Origin: Silene conica | Taxonomy: Eukaryota; Streptophyta; Magnoliopsida; Caryophyllales; Caryophyllaceae | Length of the DNA: 64,000 nt | Assembly: GCA_029255685.2 (NCBI GenBank) | Contig: CM055315.2 | Span: 54,217,358 to 54,281,357 of the forward strand | Reading direction: 5' to 3' | Shown here: piece by piece, positions 1-10,588 of the stretch | Position numbering within the stretch: the stretch's first letter is position 1 | Layout of the letters: the number at the start of each line of letters is the position of its first letter | Position numbers and translations under genes: made by a program | Notes under the pieces: generated by a model | Told to the model about the DNA's origin: nothing | What the model saw: the letters and a program-made list of their open reading frames with translations, nothing else | Database searches by the model: none

Positions 1-1129
1 TGGGCCAAGTCTCGGTTACAGTAACCCACACGACCAACTCGTGGCTATTGTTATATTCACAGCCATCCAATGTCGTATTATGGTTGTGTTGAATCATTAT
101 CTTCATGGGTTCGATTTTGGTTCGAATACGGTGTTCAAGATAACATGGAATGGATTAGCCAGAAGTTCGTCCATGGAAGCTTGGGGACGTGTGACGGCCA
201 AGTTAGTATTATTCTAGTAATATTAGTTAGTTTTATTTTATGTTATGTTTAAAATAAGGACTAATGTATTATAATCCAATTAGGAGTCTTTTGTAAGAGT
301 CCTAATATAAATAGAAAATCCTAAATTAAATAGGAATTCTAGTTGTGATAGGATTCGTAGTCCTAGTAGAATTAGAAATCCTAGTTGTTGTAGGATTTGT
401 AATCCTAATGGGATTAGGTTTTCTAGTGTGTGTAGGATTCACAATCCTAATAGAATAAGGAATCCTACTAGTGATAGGATTCATAGTTTGTGTAGGAATA
501 GAAGTCTTAATCCTAGTCAAACTAGTTGTTTGAACCTAATTAGGATTCATGTTTTCTTTTTTTTTTGAGGGAGGGATTCATGTTTTCTAATTAGGTTAAA
601 TTAAGGTATTCTAACCTTAATAGGAGTAGGATATTAGGGCTGGTCGTCCACCCACCGTGTAGTTTTTGTCTTATTTTGAGTTTATGAATTATTATTAAGT
701 TTTACATAAAACCCCAAAGTATCCGTGTGAGCTTTAAAAATCTTGATTAAGTATCTGTGTGAGCTTGGTCATTATTCTATCCTTCTACAAACATAAATCG
801 TTCATTATATCGTCCCATAAATCTTTCAAGTATTGGTAGCTGTGCACCCTTACGCCAACATCAACCATCAAATCGTGACACCAACGTTTACACCGTGAAC
901 AACCGCCATCACCGTCGAGGACCATCACCGTCCACGTCATCATCACTGATCATAATCACCATCATCACCTCGTTCATCGTTCACATCACCGTTCATTGTT
1001 ATTTGTTCATTGTTATACGTTCTCTATTATTCCTATTTCGTGATATTTCACAAGTTTATTAATTCCGCTGCAACATCCGTATTTTTGTTGATCGTCTTAT
1101 TTGATTATCACCAACGATACGCATCACTA
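1..1129 (+). other. Probable LTR/leader remains of a copia-type element
   Basis: No convincing gene is present. The stretch has a TATA-like box TATAAATAG at 306-314, preceded by an imperfect inverted repeat around 281-304, and is followed by a 42-bp palindromic repeat array. Around 833-846 a sequence loosely resembles the initiator-methionine tRNA primer site used by copia elements, but too poorly to be sure. I infer the 5' LTR and leader of the element whose gag region starts at 1630. The left end lies outside the window. Confidence 0.4.
350..490. repeat. 42-bp tandem array of short palindromes (4 units)
   Basis: Units start at 350, 392, 434 and 476, an exact 42-bp period. Each begins with an inverted repeat of the form AGGATT-3 nt-AATCCT; the last unit keeps only the left arm well. 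The sequence between palindromes is diverged. It lies just downstream of a TATA-like box, so it would be in the transcribed leader of the element. Confidence 0.7.
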
Positions 1130-2820
1130 TGTTATTAAAACAATTGAGATTAGCCTTACCAAATAGTAGAACCCATGAGCTTCTATTTCGTGGGGTGGTG
1201 CTAGTCCAGTGGGCAGTACGAACCCCATTACGTAGGATAAGTGGGGCGATGAGGTGGATTCAGTCCAGTGGGCGGATCGCATCTCGAGGCATTCAAAATT
1301 TGGTTTCTACTCAACGGAAGTGTAGAGGACCAGTGGTCAATGTGTTCCGGGCTAAGATGAATAAATAATGATTTTTCATCGACCGAGAGTTCTAGTGTAG
1401 AACCGGTTAAAAGTTATCCCCCCAAACCATATCGTGAAGTCGGAGTTCCAATGGTTCACGATCTTGGTGGTATAGGGTTTGAGTCTTGGAATCATTTATA
1501 AAATTGGATAAACGTCATTTTATAGATGCTTTAACTTGCTTAAAATATTTACAAGTTAATTAAAACAACGAGTGTTTAATATCTTCGATCTTTAATTTTG
1601 TATTTAAGTCTTTCAAATCATCAACGAAAATGTCAACTTCCACAAACTCGAACACCGTAACTCATGTATCATGGCTACGATCCTTTATGGATCGTTGCAA
1701 GCTTGAAAAGAATGGGGCAAACTTTGCCGATTGCGATGCCCAACTTCAGTTGGCCGCTCAAGGTGATGGTAAAACCCAATACCTCACCGAGGCTTCACCC
1801 GCCGCACTTACCGATGACGGTAATGTCGCGACTAGGCGAGCCTATGAGACCTACCACAAAGAGTCTGCGACAATCAAAAATGTTTTTATCTTCTCAATGG
1901 AGCCCAAGCTTCAAAGGAGTGTTATTAAACTTAGCACTGCCTATGAAATCTACTCCAAGCTTGTGACAATGTTCTCGAAGGCTTCGAGAATTGTCCAATA
2001 TGAGGCGGTATCCGCTTTCTTTGATCTCAACCTAAAGAAGGGCCAAAAAGCTAGCCCTCATGTGCTCAAGCTTATGGAGCATGTTGAGACCCTAAGATTG
2101 TATCAAGTGGAAATCCCTAAAGAACTTGTGATTGAAAGAATCCTTCACTCCTTGTCTAAGGTTAAAACTTATGTACAATTCCGGGTGAATTCCAACATGA
2201 GAAACCAAGAGACATCCCTTGATGAGTTGCACAATATGATTGTGCAAGGTGAAAGGGATATGGGCCTAAATGTTAGTGCCCCTAAGGATGTGCTCAATGT
2301 TAACACAAAGAGCAAAGGAAAGTTCAAAAGAATGGGAAGAAAGGCAGGAAACAAACTTCCAAAATGCAAAGAAGGTGGCTTTCGAAGCAAGCACCTCAAA
2401 GCCCAAGAAAAGCTCCCTTCAAGTAGTCAAGTGCTTTTATTGTAATGTCAAAGGGCATTGGAAGAGGAAGTGTTCCAAATATCTAAGTGATCTAAAAGCT
2501 GGGAAAATACTTCCAGTAGGTATAAAAACTATCCCTATTTTATGTTTTATCTCAACTTTGGTATACTGATACAAGTTGTGATATAAATGTTCTTCTTATT
2601 CGAAAAACAAGCCTAAACGATCAAATGAGAACTATAGGTAGCTCCCTTAGAGATGATCAAGGAGCTTGGTTTTTCGTTTATTTTTCTCATGATTTAAGTG
2701 TTGTATTTCGAACATCTAAGACCATGTTGATTGCTTTGTTGGACAAGGAAATTAATTCTTAAAACAATGGTTGTATTTTGGATAATTGGTGACTTGGTTT
2801 TCAACCTAAGTCACTATCGT
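1129..2820 (+). mobile_element. Broken Ty1/Copia element, leader and gag part
   Basis: A leader block (about 1129-1450) and the gag region at 1630-2560 match, on the opposite strand, the leader and gag of the young element at 9310-17690, so both belong to related copia lineages. Homology continues through a shared block ending near 2810 (a gtgacttggttttcaac-type sequence) and then stops at the PMD element. No protease, integrase or reverse transcriptase coding is seen. It is a fossil, broken in a few places, older than its relative. Confidence 0.7.
1630..2560 (+). pseudogene. Copia gag region (fossil)
   Basis: The conceptual product starts with a segment containing SWLRSFMDRCKL and FSMEPKLQRS, closely related to the gag of the 9310-17690 element. 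It belongs to the UBN2/retrotransposon-gag class that forms the nucleocapsid-like particle of copia elements. A zinc knuckle of CX2CX4HX4C type is recognisable near the end of the region. The reading frame is not continuous, so it is scored as a fossil with about one or two breaks. The start is the ATG at 1630, which aligns with the start of the intact relative. Confidence 0.75.
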
Positions 2821-2824
2821 TTAT

Positions 2825-3957
2825 TTACCCAATCGCGAAAGGTCGTCGACGTTTTGCGAAAAATCGTCGACGTAATTCATTAAAAAGACGAACCTTACCC
2901 TTGCCTTACCACAAAACTTCTCAAGTTCAAAACCCACCCAAACCCCTCACCCACCCACAACCACCCACCTCACGCACCACCACCAACACCGCTAGCACCC
3001 GCACCACCACCACCGCACGACCACCGTACCACCATCGACGAACCACTGCACGGCCACCGCAAGGTTAGTTTTTTTTTTTTAATTAGACTTGTTAGTCTTA
3101 ATTAGAGTTGTATTATGTTATTGTTGTTATTGTTAGTGTTAATTAGATTAGATTTGTTAGTTTTAATGTTATTTGTTAATGTTTTTGTTGTTTTTGTTAT
3201 TTTTTCAAATTTGATTCATAATTTGTTTTTGTTATTGTTTGTTGTTGTTGTTGTTTGTTGTTGTTGTTGCTAGTTGTTGTTGTTGTAAGTTGAAATATGA
3301 ATCGAAAGTATGAATAAGATGTATTGTGAATCAAAAGTATCGAAAGAAAGTAGAAATTGCGATTGAGGGAGAGGGGTGTAGACGTGAAACACACACGTCT
3401 AGGATAGATAGAGACGTGGATGTTGCACGTCTAAGATAGGTATAGACGGGAATGTTGCACGTCTAGGCTAGATGAGGACGGGTGGGTTTTGTGTCTTGAG
3501 TGGGTAGGGACATGGGACATCAATGTCCTAGCACGGGTAGGACGTGAGATTCGCACGTCCATGGTGGTGTTGGACGTGTGTTTCTCACGTCTATCACCAA
3601 TGAAGACGTGTGGATTTCACGTCCTTCCTTGGTTTGGACGTGAAATCCACATGTCCTTATATTGTTCAGAATTTTTTATTTTTTGTAACCGTTTATTTTT
3701 AATTTTAATAGTTAAATATTATTATTTTTTCATTAAAAGTATTTAATTTTGTATGTAATTTTATAAAAAAGTTGTTAATTTTGTATTTATATGGATAATT
3801 TATATTATTTAAGTTGTTAATTTTGTTTAATTATGATTTTATTTTAGTATTTATAAAAATTTGTTTAATTTAAATAATTTTGCGTATTTTTTATTATGTT
3901 AGTTTTTTATGACAATTTGTTTAATTATATTAATTTAACGTTATTCTAATCTCGTAA
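2825..3957 (+). other. Leader and first intron of a PMD-coding element
   Basis: Begins with two copies of GCGAAA-2 nt-TCGTCGACGT (2836-2874), each with a CGTCGACG palindrome, which may mark the element end. An ACC-rich, coding-poor leader follows (about 2885-3063). A plausible intron runs from GTTAGT at 3064 to the AG at 3961-3962: T-rich, AT-rich toward its 3' end, and carrying the palindrome array at 3381-3655. Exon-intron assignment rests on splice consensus only. Confidence 0.5.
3381..3655. repeat. 32-bp array of nine 19-nt palindromes with ACGT cores
   Basis: Nine units begin at 3381, 3413, 3445, 3477, 3509, 3541, 3573, 3605 and 3637, an exact 32-bp step. Each unit is 19 nt of the form GACGTG-7 nt-CACGTC. 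Loop and 13-nt spacer differ between units while the arms are kept. Unit 5 has matching changes in both arms (GACAT/ATGTC). Unit 4 is the weakest. The array sits in the inferred first intron of the PMD gene. Confidence 0.9.
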
Positions 3958-4569
3958 ATGCAGATCTCTAACAGTGACGATGCTATCATGACTACAATTG
4001 GTCGTACCACAGGCCGAAGAGTGACGGGGTCTAAGCGGCGTGTCCCAATAGAATCACAAGCTGCAGCAGCGCCACGGCCTGGTAAGGGAGGTAGGAGTAG
4101 GGGTAGGGGTAGGGGTAGGGGAAAGGGTCTCCTAATCAGGTCTCCCGACCCTACTCCCGTGGATGAGTTTCAGCTACCGAGAGCTTTTTTCAAGGAGCGA
4201 GTAAGTAGTTCCGAGGACGAGGAGGTGGAGCAGTTTAGGGTTCTGACCCCGGATGATGATGATGATGATAATGTTGATGATGACGTGGGTGAGGAAGAGG
4301 AGGAGGACGAATCCTAATTTTTGGACGAGGGGGCAGCTGATCGACCAGCTAAGGTGATCGTACGCGATGGTAACGACCGATATAGGCCATTTGTCGAGGG
4401 TGCCTCTAGTAGCACGGGCGGGAGGAAGAAGACTCCGGATCTTTCCTGGCGTCTTACCGATCCGGTTCAGGGGGGGGGGGGTCGTCTATACTTACTGTCC
4501 TACGTAGCTTCGGTGGCCCCGTAGCTTGCAGTAGTTGGACGGATGAGGGGGAGCGCGAGATTGTGGATC
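3958..4569 (+). pseudogene. Plant mobile domain (PMD) gene, N-terminal part
   Basis: Translation gives a basic, RGRGRG-rich segment, an acidic Asp/Glu run, and then the beginning of a plant mobile domain, recognisable by an SFGGHVA...W...LW pattern just before 4569. PMD proteins (the MAIN/MAIL1 family and transposon-borne relatives) act in silencing in Arabidopsis; transposon copies are common. Translation could start at 3958, or at the in-frame ATG at 3988 just after the inferred acceptor AG at 3961-3962. The frame is interrupted several times, partly at a poly-G run near 4471. The domain continues at 50733 beyond a 46-kb insertion flanked by ACGTG. Whether this was a MULE-borne or a host PMD gene cannot be told. 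Confidence 0.7.
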
Positions 4570-5680
4570 ACGTGTGAAGAGTCTATTGATATGATATACT
4601 CAAGAAAGGGGGGGGGGGGGTTGAATTGAGTATGCCTTCTTTTTAAAATCTTCTTCGATGTGTGCTTTTGTATGGTGATCGTTGAGTAGAGCAAATAATA
4701 AATAGAGACACGATATTTTTGAAGTGGTTCAGTTTCACACTTTGAAACCTACGTCCACTATTCTCGATTAATAAAATTAGCACCGACTCCGCATTACAAT
4801 TTTATCAACCCTACTCGTACAACTTTGATTCTAGTTGTAACTCAATCTAGATACCGTTAAATATCTAGCTACGACAAGTACCGTTAAATACTTGCTTACA
4901 ATGAGTACCGTGAAACACTCGATCTATCTTACGCTAATAAAATAAGTCTTCAATGTTCTTCAAAGTCACAATCTTGAATGAATAAGATCAATGCTGGAGC
5001 ACTTGCATCTTGAAACGAATATGACAATTTAAGCTCGAATCTTGAAGAGTTATGATCGGCGGTTTTTCTCGATTTGTGTGAATGTTTGTGTATGATTTCG
5101 TGTGGTTCAATGTGTCACAAGTATCCTATTTATATGGAATTATGTCTAGGTTTATTAAACCCTAGAAGATTTAGGAATATTACTAAAACTAGAATTCTAG
5201 TCTTTAGGTAACACTACCATAAATCTAATCTTAATTTATTTAGAAAAGATTTAAATAAGATATTTAAGTATTATATATGGAATCGATTTCCTAATTCATA
5301 TTTAGGAAAGATCTCATATATTAAATAAATAGCCACCTTATTGAAATCAACTTCCTAAACTTTCTCAAAATATAATAAATTATATTCCATAATATAATAT
5401 AGATTGCTTTTAGGTTATTTAAATAAATACATATTTATTTAATTAAACAACCCCACACGATTAAGGAACGTGTCATTGTACACGACTTCCTAAACCGTTT
5501 CATACTAAATCTAGAATTATATTACTTGACAAATAAGTTAAATAAAAATCCTTAGCTTATTAGAAATAAATAATATACTCATAAGAAAATTATTTATTCC
5601 TTTTTAACTATTAGATATTTTATATTAACCTATTAAGATCAATAATTCCATAAAATTAGAATACCAATTATCCATTAATT
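4483..5680. repeat. Left copy of a 1.2-kb duplication (PMD end + LTR start)
   Basis: This stretch repeats in direct orientation at 6901-8085. It contains about 90 bp of PMD coding sequence, the TSD ACGTG (4570-4574) and the first 1.1 kb of the Sirevirus LTR, beginning TGAAGAG at 4575. The two copies differ by a few percent, by eye. No gene is present in the LTR part. The duplication arose after the LTR element had inserted, because both copies include the insertion junction. Confidence 0.9.
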
Positions 5681-6895
5681 CATTTTTAACTATAACGATT
5701 CCTGAAACGGGCGACATAAATTGGCGACTGAAATCAGTCGCCAAATAGTAGTCGCAGACTTTAGTCGCCAAAAAAACTCGGGCGACTAATGTCAGTCGCT
5801 AAATTTGGCGACTGATTGGGTAGTCGCCATATGAGAGAATTGGCGACTGACAGATAGACGCCAAATTGGCGACGGATTTCAGTAGCCATTTTTGACATTA
5901 AAAAAAATAAAAAATAAAAGCACATATATGCAAAAGTATAGATTTGCAGAAAAGAAAAGCAACTCATCTGCGCATAAAGCCACAAAATCACCATCACCAT
6001 TTTTGTACTAAATTTTACATTAGAATCAATTTATATTTACATAAATCCACACTCACTACAATCCGTTTACATTTACATACTTCAAAAAATTAAAATTACA
6101 AACGATTTACATTATCATGCTTTAAAATACATATAGAACACATACAAACCGTCTTCCTTTGACTCTCCGCTCCTTTAGAGTTAACTCTACATCTAAACAC
6201 CAATTACACCACAACAATAATTTAATTAATTCTTATTTTAAGTAAATTTAAAATAAAATACTCCATGTTTACTATAATTGCAGAATGCATGGACAAAAGA
6301 GAACCAAAAAGTAGTAACAAATAATAGATCAATTAAAACTAGGAATTTGAAAGTTAAACTTACAAATTTGAGAATAATGATGCTTTAATTTCGGAAAATG
6401 ACGAGCAAGTAATTATAATGGAGTTTTGAGGTTTTTGGGTATTGATGATATATTGATATGGAAATTGGAAACAATGGAGTTTTGTAGCTTTTTTTTTTCG
6501 AAAGGTGTTTTGTAGTTTTTTTTAGTATTGTTGATTTAGGCGGTGAACAACTTGTGACAAAATAAAAGATGAACATGGTGGGTACTGGGGGAGGTGGTTA
6601 CTTTATTTTATTTCTGCCCACATAAATTTGCGACTGAAATGAATCCGTTGCCAAAATTGGCGACTGAAATCGGTCGCCAATTGGGTCAATTAGTCGCCAA
6701 TGAGTGTGGGTTTTCCGTCGCCAAATCACCTTTTCTGTCGCCCGATTGTGTCGGTGTTGGAAAATTTGGTGAAAAAGGGTAGTCGCTAAATTGGCGACTG
6801 AATTCAGTCGCCCGAGTTTTTATTCAGTCGCCAATTTGGCGACTACCATGTGCAGTCGCCAAAAACTGTCGCCCGATTTCGTTTTTCTTGTAGTG
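5681..6895. mobile_element. Non-autonomous CACTA element
   Basis: The right end at 6895 reads, on the minus strand, CACTACAAGAAAAACGAAAT followed by CGGGCGACA, a typical CACTA terminal repeat. The left end near 5681-5688 keeps the inner CGGGCGACA but is diverged outside. Both ends carry many direct and inverted copies of a GGCGACTG/CAGTCGCC subterminal motif (about 5708-5890 and 6625-6870), the usual transposase-binding array. The centre (about 5900-6590) is AT-rich with no supportable gene. The flanks do not form a matching 3-bp target duplication: left flank is LTR, right flank is PMD sequence. Confidence 0.8.
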
Positions 6896-6900
6896 CGGCC

Positions 6901-8085
6901 CGTCTATACTTACTGTCCTACGTAGCTTCGGTGGCCACGTAGCTTGCAGTAGTTGGACGGATGAGGGGAACGCGAGATTGTGGATCACGTGTGAAGAGTC
7001 TATTGATATGATATACTCAAGAAGGGGGGGTTGAATTGAGTATGCCTTCTTTTTAAAATCTTCTTCGATGTGTGCTTTTGTATGGTGATCGTTGAGTAGA
7101 GCAAATAATAAATAGAGACACGATATTTTTGAAGTGGTTCGGTTTCACACTTTGAAACCTACGTCCACTATTCTCGATTAATAAAATTAGCACCGACTCC
7201 GGATTACTTATCAAACCTACTCGTACAACTTTGATGTTAGTTGTAACTCAATCTAGATACCGTTAAATATCTATCTACGACAAGTATCGTTAAATACTTG
7301 CTTACAATGAGTACTGTGAAATACTCGATCTATCTTACGCTAATAAGATAAGTCTTCAATGTTCTTCAAAGTCACAATCTTGAAAGAATAAGATCAATGC
7401 TGAAGCACTTGAATCTTGAGACGAATATGACAATTTAAGCTCGAATCTTGAAGAATTATGATCGGCGGTTTTTCTCGATTTGTGTGAATGTTTGTGTATG
7501 ATTTCGTGTGGTTCAATGTGTCACAAGTATCCTATTTATATGGAATTATGTCTAGGTTTATTAAACCCTAGAAGATTTAGGAATATTACTAAAACTAGAA
7601 TTCTAGTCTTTAGGTAACACTACCATAAATCTAATCTTAATTTATTTAGGAAAGGTTTAAATAAGATATTTAAGTATTATATATGGAATCGATTTTCTAA
7701 TTCATATTTAGGAAATATCTCATATATTAAATAAATAGCAACCTTATTGAAATCAACTTCCTAAACTTTGTTAAAATATAATAAATTATATTCCATAATA
7801 TAATCTAGATTGCTTTTAGCTTATTTAAATAAATACATATTTATTTAATTAAACAACCCCACACGATTAAGGAACGTGTCATTGTACACGACTTCCTAAA
7901 CCGTTTCATATTAAATCTAGAATTATATTACTTGACAAATAAGTTAAATAAAAATCCTTAGCTTATTAGAAATAAATAATATACTCATAAGAAAATTATT
8001 TATTCCTTTTTAACTATTAGATATTTTATATTAACCTATTAAGATCAATAATTCCATAAAATTAGAATACCAATTATCCATTAAT
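6901..8085. repeat. Right copy of the 1.2-kb duplication
   Basis: Direct repeat of 4483-5680. It holds the same PMD segment (6901-6986), the TSD ACGTG (6987-6991) and LTR sequence from 6992. Unlike the left copy, the LTR continues here to its full length. It is therefore the original attachment of the Sirevirus 3' LTR to the PMD gene. Confidence 0.9.
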
Positions 8086-8449
8086 TTAACACGACGATTT
8101 TAGGAGAACAAAATCGTTTCAACCATCACAAATATTTCGCTCATTTCTTCTTTATGGAGTTATAGCTACGAGCTATAACTTGAACCAATCTCATACTAAA
8201 GTTATAGTTGATAAGTATAACTTTAGTTCATTATGTGCACTTGTGATCTTCTTTCAATCCTTGATTAGTCAATCCATTGACTAATATTCTTGAATCTTTT
8301 ATACTTGATTGATGAGATCTTCTAAACTTAATATTCTGTACACTTAGCACACGATTATACGCACGAGCATATAATATATAGCTAGACTTGTCATTATCAA
8401 AACATAAACATATATACTTAATATATATATTTGAATATATGGTTCAACA
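6992..8449 (-). repeat. 3' LTR of the minus-strand Sirevirus
   Basis: 1458 bp, bounded by TGAAGAG and TTCAACA on the plus strand (TG...CA on either strand). A TATA box (TATAAATA, minus strand) lies at 7533-7540. On the element side it is joined to the purine tract at 8450-8463. Confidence 0.9.
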
Positions 8450-9098
8450 AATTCCCCCTTTTTGATGATGGCTAGTCTTTCTTAGATTTGTGTCTAAGTG
8501 TAAGTTTCCCCTCAGTATAATAAGGGTCATTCATAGCAAAGATTAACTTAGGGTTTCTATCTTCTATCTAACTCATATCCTTTAAGAACCCTAAGAGACA
8601 ATGAATTACGACAAGGAGCAAGCTTAGGCAAATTCTAATCTAAGTCGCATTTTCCCCCCTCTTGACATCATCGAAAAGATGAGAACAAAGACATAAAACG
8701 ACTAGAATAATATACTACGAAACATAAATAAGCATGCATCACGAGTCAAAACATACGAACACACACAATATTATACAAAACAAGTACGAGTGTTAGAAAT
8801 ATACACAACGAAACCGAAATACTAAGCCAATGGGCCGAATATACACAAGGATAAGAAAATTTGGGCCGGCTTAGGTTAATGTCTTAATGGGCCAAAAGCA
8901 AAATAAAGGATAGGGAAACCGAGGAGAAGGCAAAAGAAGTTCAGAGGCCTCGGTTTCACAATGGGCCAAGGGTTAGGTCAGTTGGGCCCAAAACAAGATA
9001 ATAGTTCAATAAGTCCAACCCGGACATAAACACCAACAACAACGAGAATATCCGAAAACGAAACCAAACGCAAAACAGAGTATCATCACGAAATTGGA
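8450..9098 (-). other. Sirevirus 3' untranslated region with polypurine tract
   Basis: Directly inside the 3' LTR the minus strand reads AAAAAGGGGGAATT (8450-8463), the polypurine tract that primes plus-strand DNA synthesis. The rest, up to the end of the extra ORF, is non-coding and shows nothing else I can identify. Confidence 0.75.
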
Positions 9099-9309
9099 TC
9101 AGGAAGAGGACGGATCACGAGGCCTAGCAAACGGGCTGACATAGTCGGGTCGGGTGCGGAACTCGAGGGTGGTCAACCTGTCTATGCAGCTGCTCACATT
9201 ACGACCCTGAGCATCTAATGCGAGCTCCAAATTGAGTACCTTCATTGAGAGCGCTTTCACCGCCTCAAGAGCCTTACTTGCATCCTCCCTCATTGCTCCA
9301 TGGTCACGC

Positions 9310-10588
9310 TGTTAGGTTTAAGTAGTTACTCATAAACTAATTTAGTCATACTAACAAACCTTTTAATTAACCTTTAATTAACAAAATAATAAACTCGTTT
9401 ATTATGATCTTATGCATGCTAATATAATGCGGAAAGAGGAGAAAACCGTGTTCTTACACTCGGTCCAAATATTGCAAGGATGATCCTCCGAGTACCCAAT
9501 ATAGAATACCTCCTCCGGATGCACCAAGACAAGCCCCAATGAACCGAAACTTTGTATGCTAGACTAGGAATCGGTTTTCTTCCTTAAACTAATTCTAATC
9601 ACTCTTATTAGAATTATATTTGAATACTACTCTTAGTATAATTTTATTATCTTATAATAAGTATTTTAGAGGTAGAAATTTCTCTTCTTGCTTGGGATAT
9701 TTCGGCTAGGGCAACCAACAAGAAAGGTTAGAATGAATCTTATATCATATATATAGAAAAACCAAGTTGTTGCTTAAGATGAGTAAATGGCTTAAGCATG
9801 CTCATACTTGGGAAGGGGAGGCCGGCCATAGGGAAGAGCAAAAGGGAACATTTTCCTTTCTCAAGGCTCTAGGGTGGTTACTAGGTTAGTAATCTCAATG
9901 CATGTGTCTAACACATGATTATGGAGTGTTTAATACACTAAACACCCATGCCACCTCCTTCTTATAACCGTGCCAAGTAGTCCATAATATGGACTTCATT
10001 TTACAATTTGTCAAATGTATAATTGTATAAAGTGTGACATCTTATATGTCATTTAGATAATACTTTAGTACATTTGAAATATGTAAATATTTATCCCATA
10101 AATATTATACATAATTAAATAAATCATATTTATTCAATTAACAAGTAATTCGAAATTACCATTGTAAAATAATATTTTATCGTCAATACGATTTACAACC
10201 TTTGTATTAATTTCATCCCAATTCATTCTAATAACGATATAATAAAATATCGTTTAATGTTTAACAATTGACACGTTTCAATTTTAAACATAAATCTTAC
10301 ATTAAGATTTAACCTCTATTTTCTCGATACACGAGTTTAAGGAATATGATCAAATCGTATCAATATACATTTGATCACTTTATCAATTAAGGGAATTGTC
10401 CTAAAGGTGTGACCTAAAGGGATCAACTGACCACCACCGTCATACGACAGTAATGTCAAACTCTAGCTAGCCAATCATTACCGATTAATGTTGGTCAGTT
10501 GACTAATTAATCGTATCATCCCTTGCGCATTCTTGTTATGAGATTTAATTACGTGATCGCACTATTGTTGAGGACACATTTCCCAACA
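9310..10588 (-). repeat. 3' LTR of the gag-only copia element
   Basis: 1279 bp, TGTTAGG...CCCAACA on the plus strand. It is the same as 16412-17690 as far as I can compare by eye. Confidence 0.95.

Noticed and set aside
3381-3655. CRISPR-like regular repeat array
   Set aside because: Spacing is regular but the units are variable palindromes and the spacers are not unique full-length inserts; the DNA is clearly plant nuclear.
3958-4317. RGRGRG/acidic ORF as a separate RNA-binding or histone-like gene
   Set aside because: It is continuous in place with the PMD domain start and matches the low-complexity N-terminus such proteins often have.
4471-4620. Poly-G runs as G-quadruplex signals
   Set aside because: Single homopolymer runs, variable between the duplicated copies (4607-4620 versus 7024-7030), so more likely slippage or sequencing uncertainty.
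5761-6000. 79-residue minus-strand ORF in the small CACTA element
   Set aside because: Built largely from the subterminal repeat; no domain.
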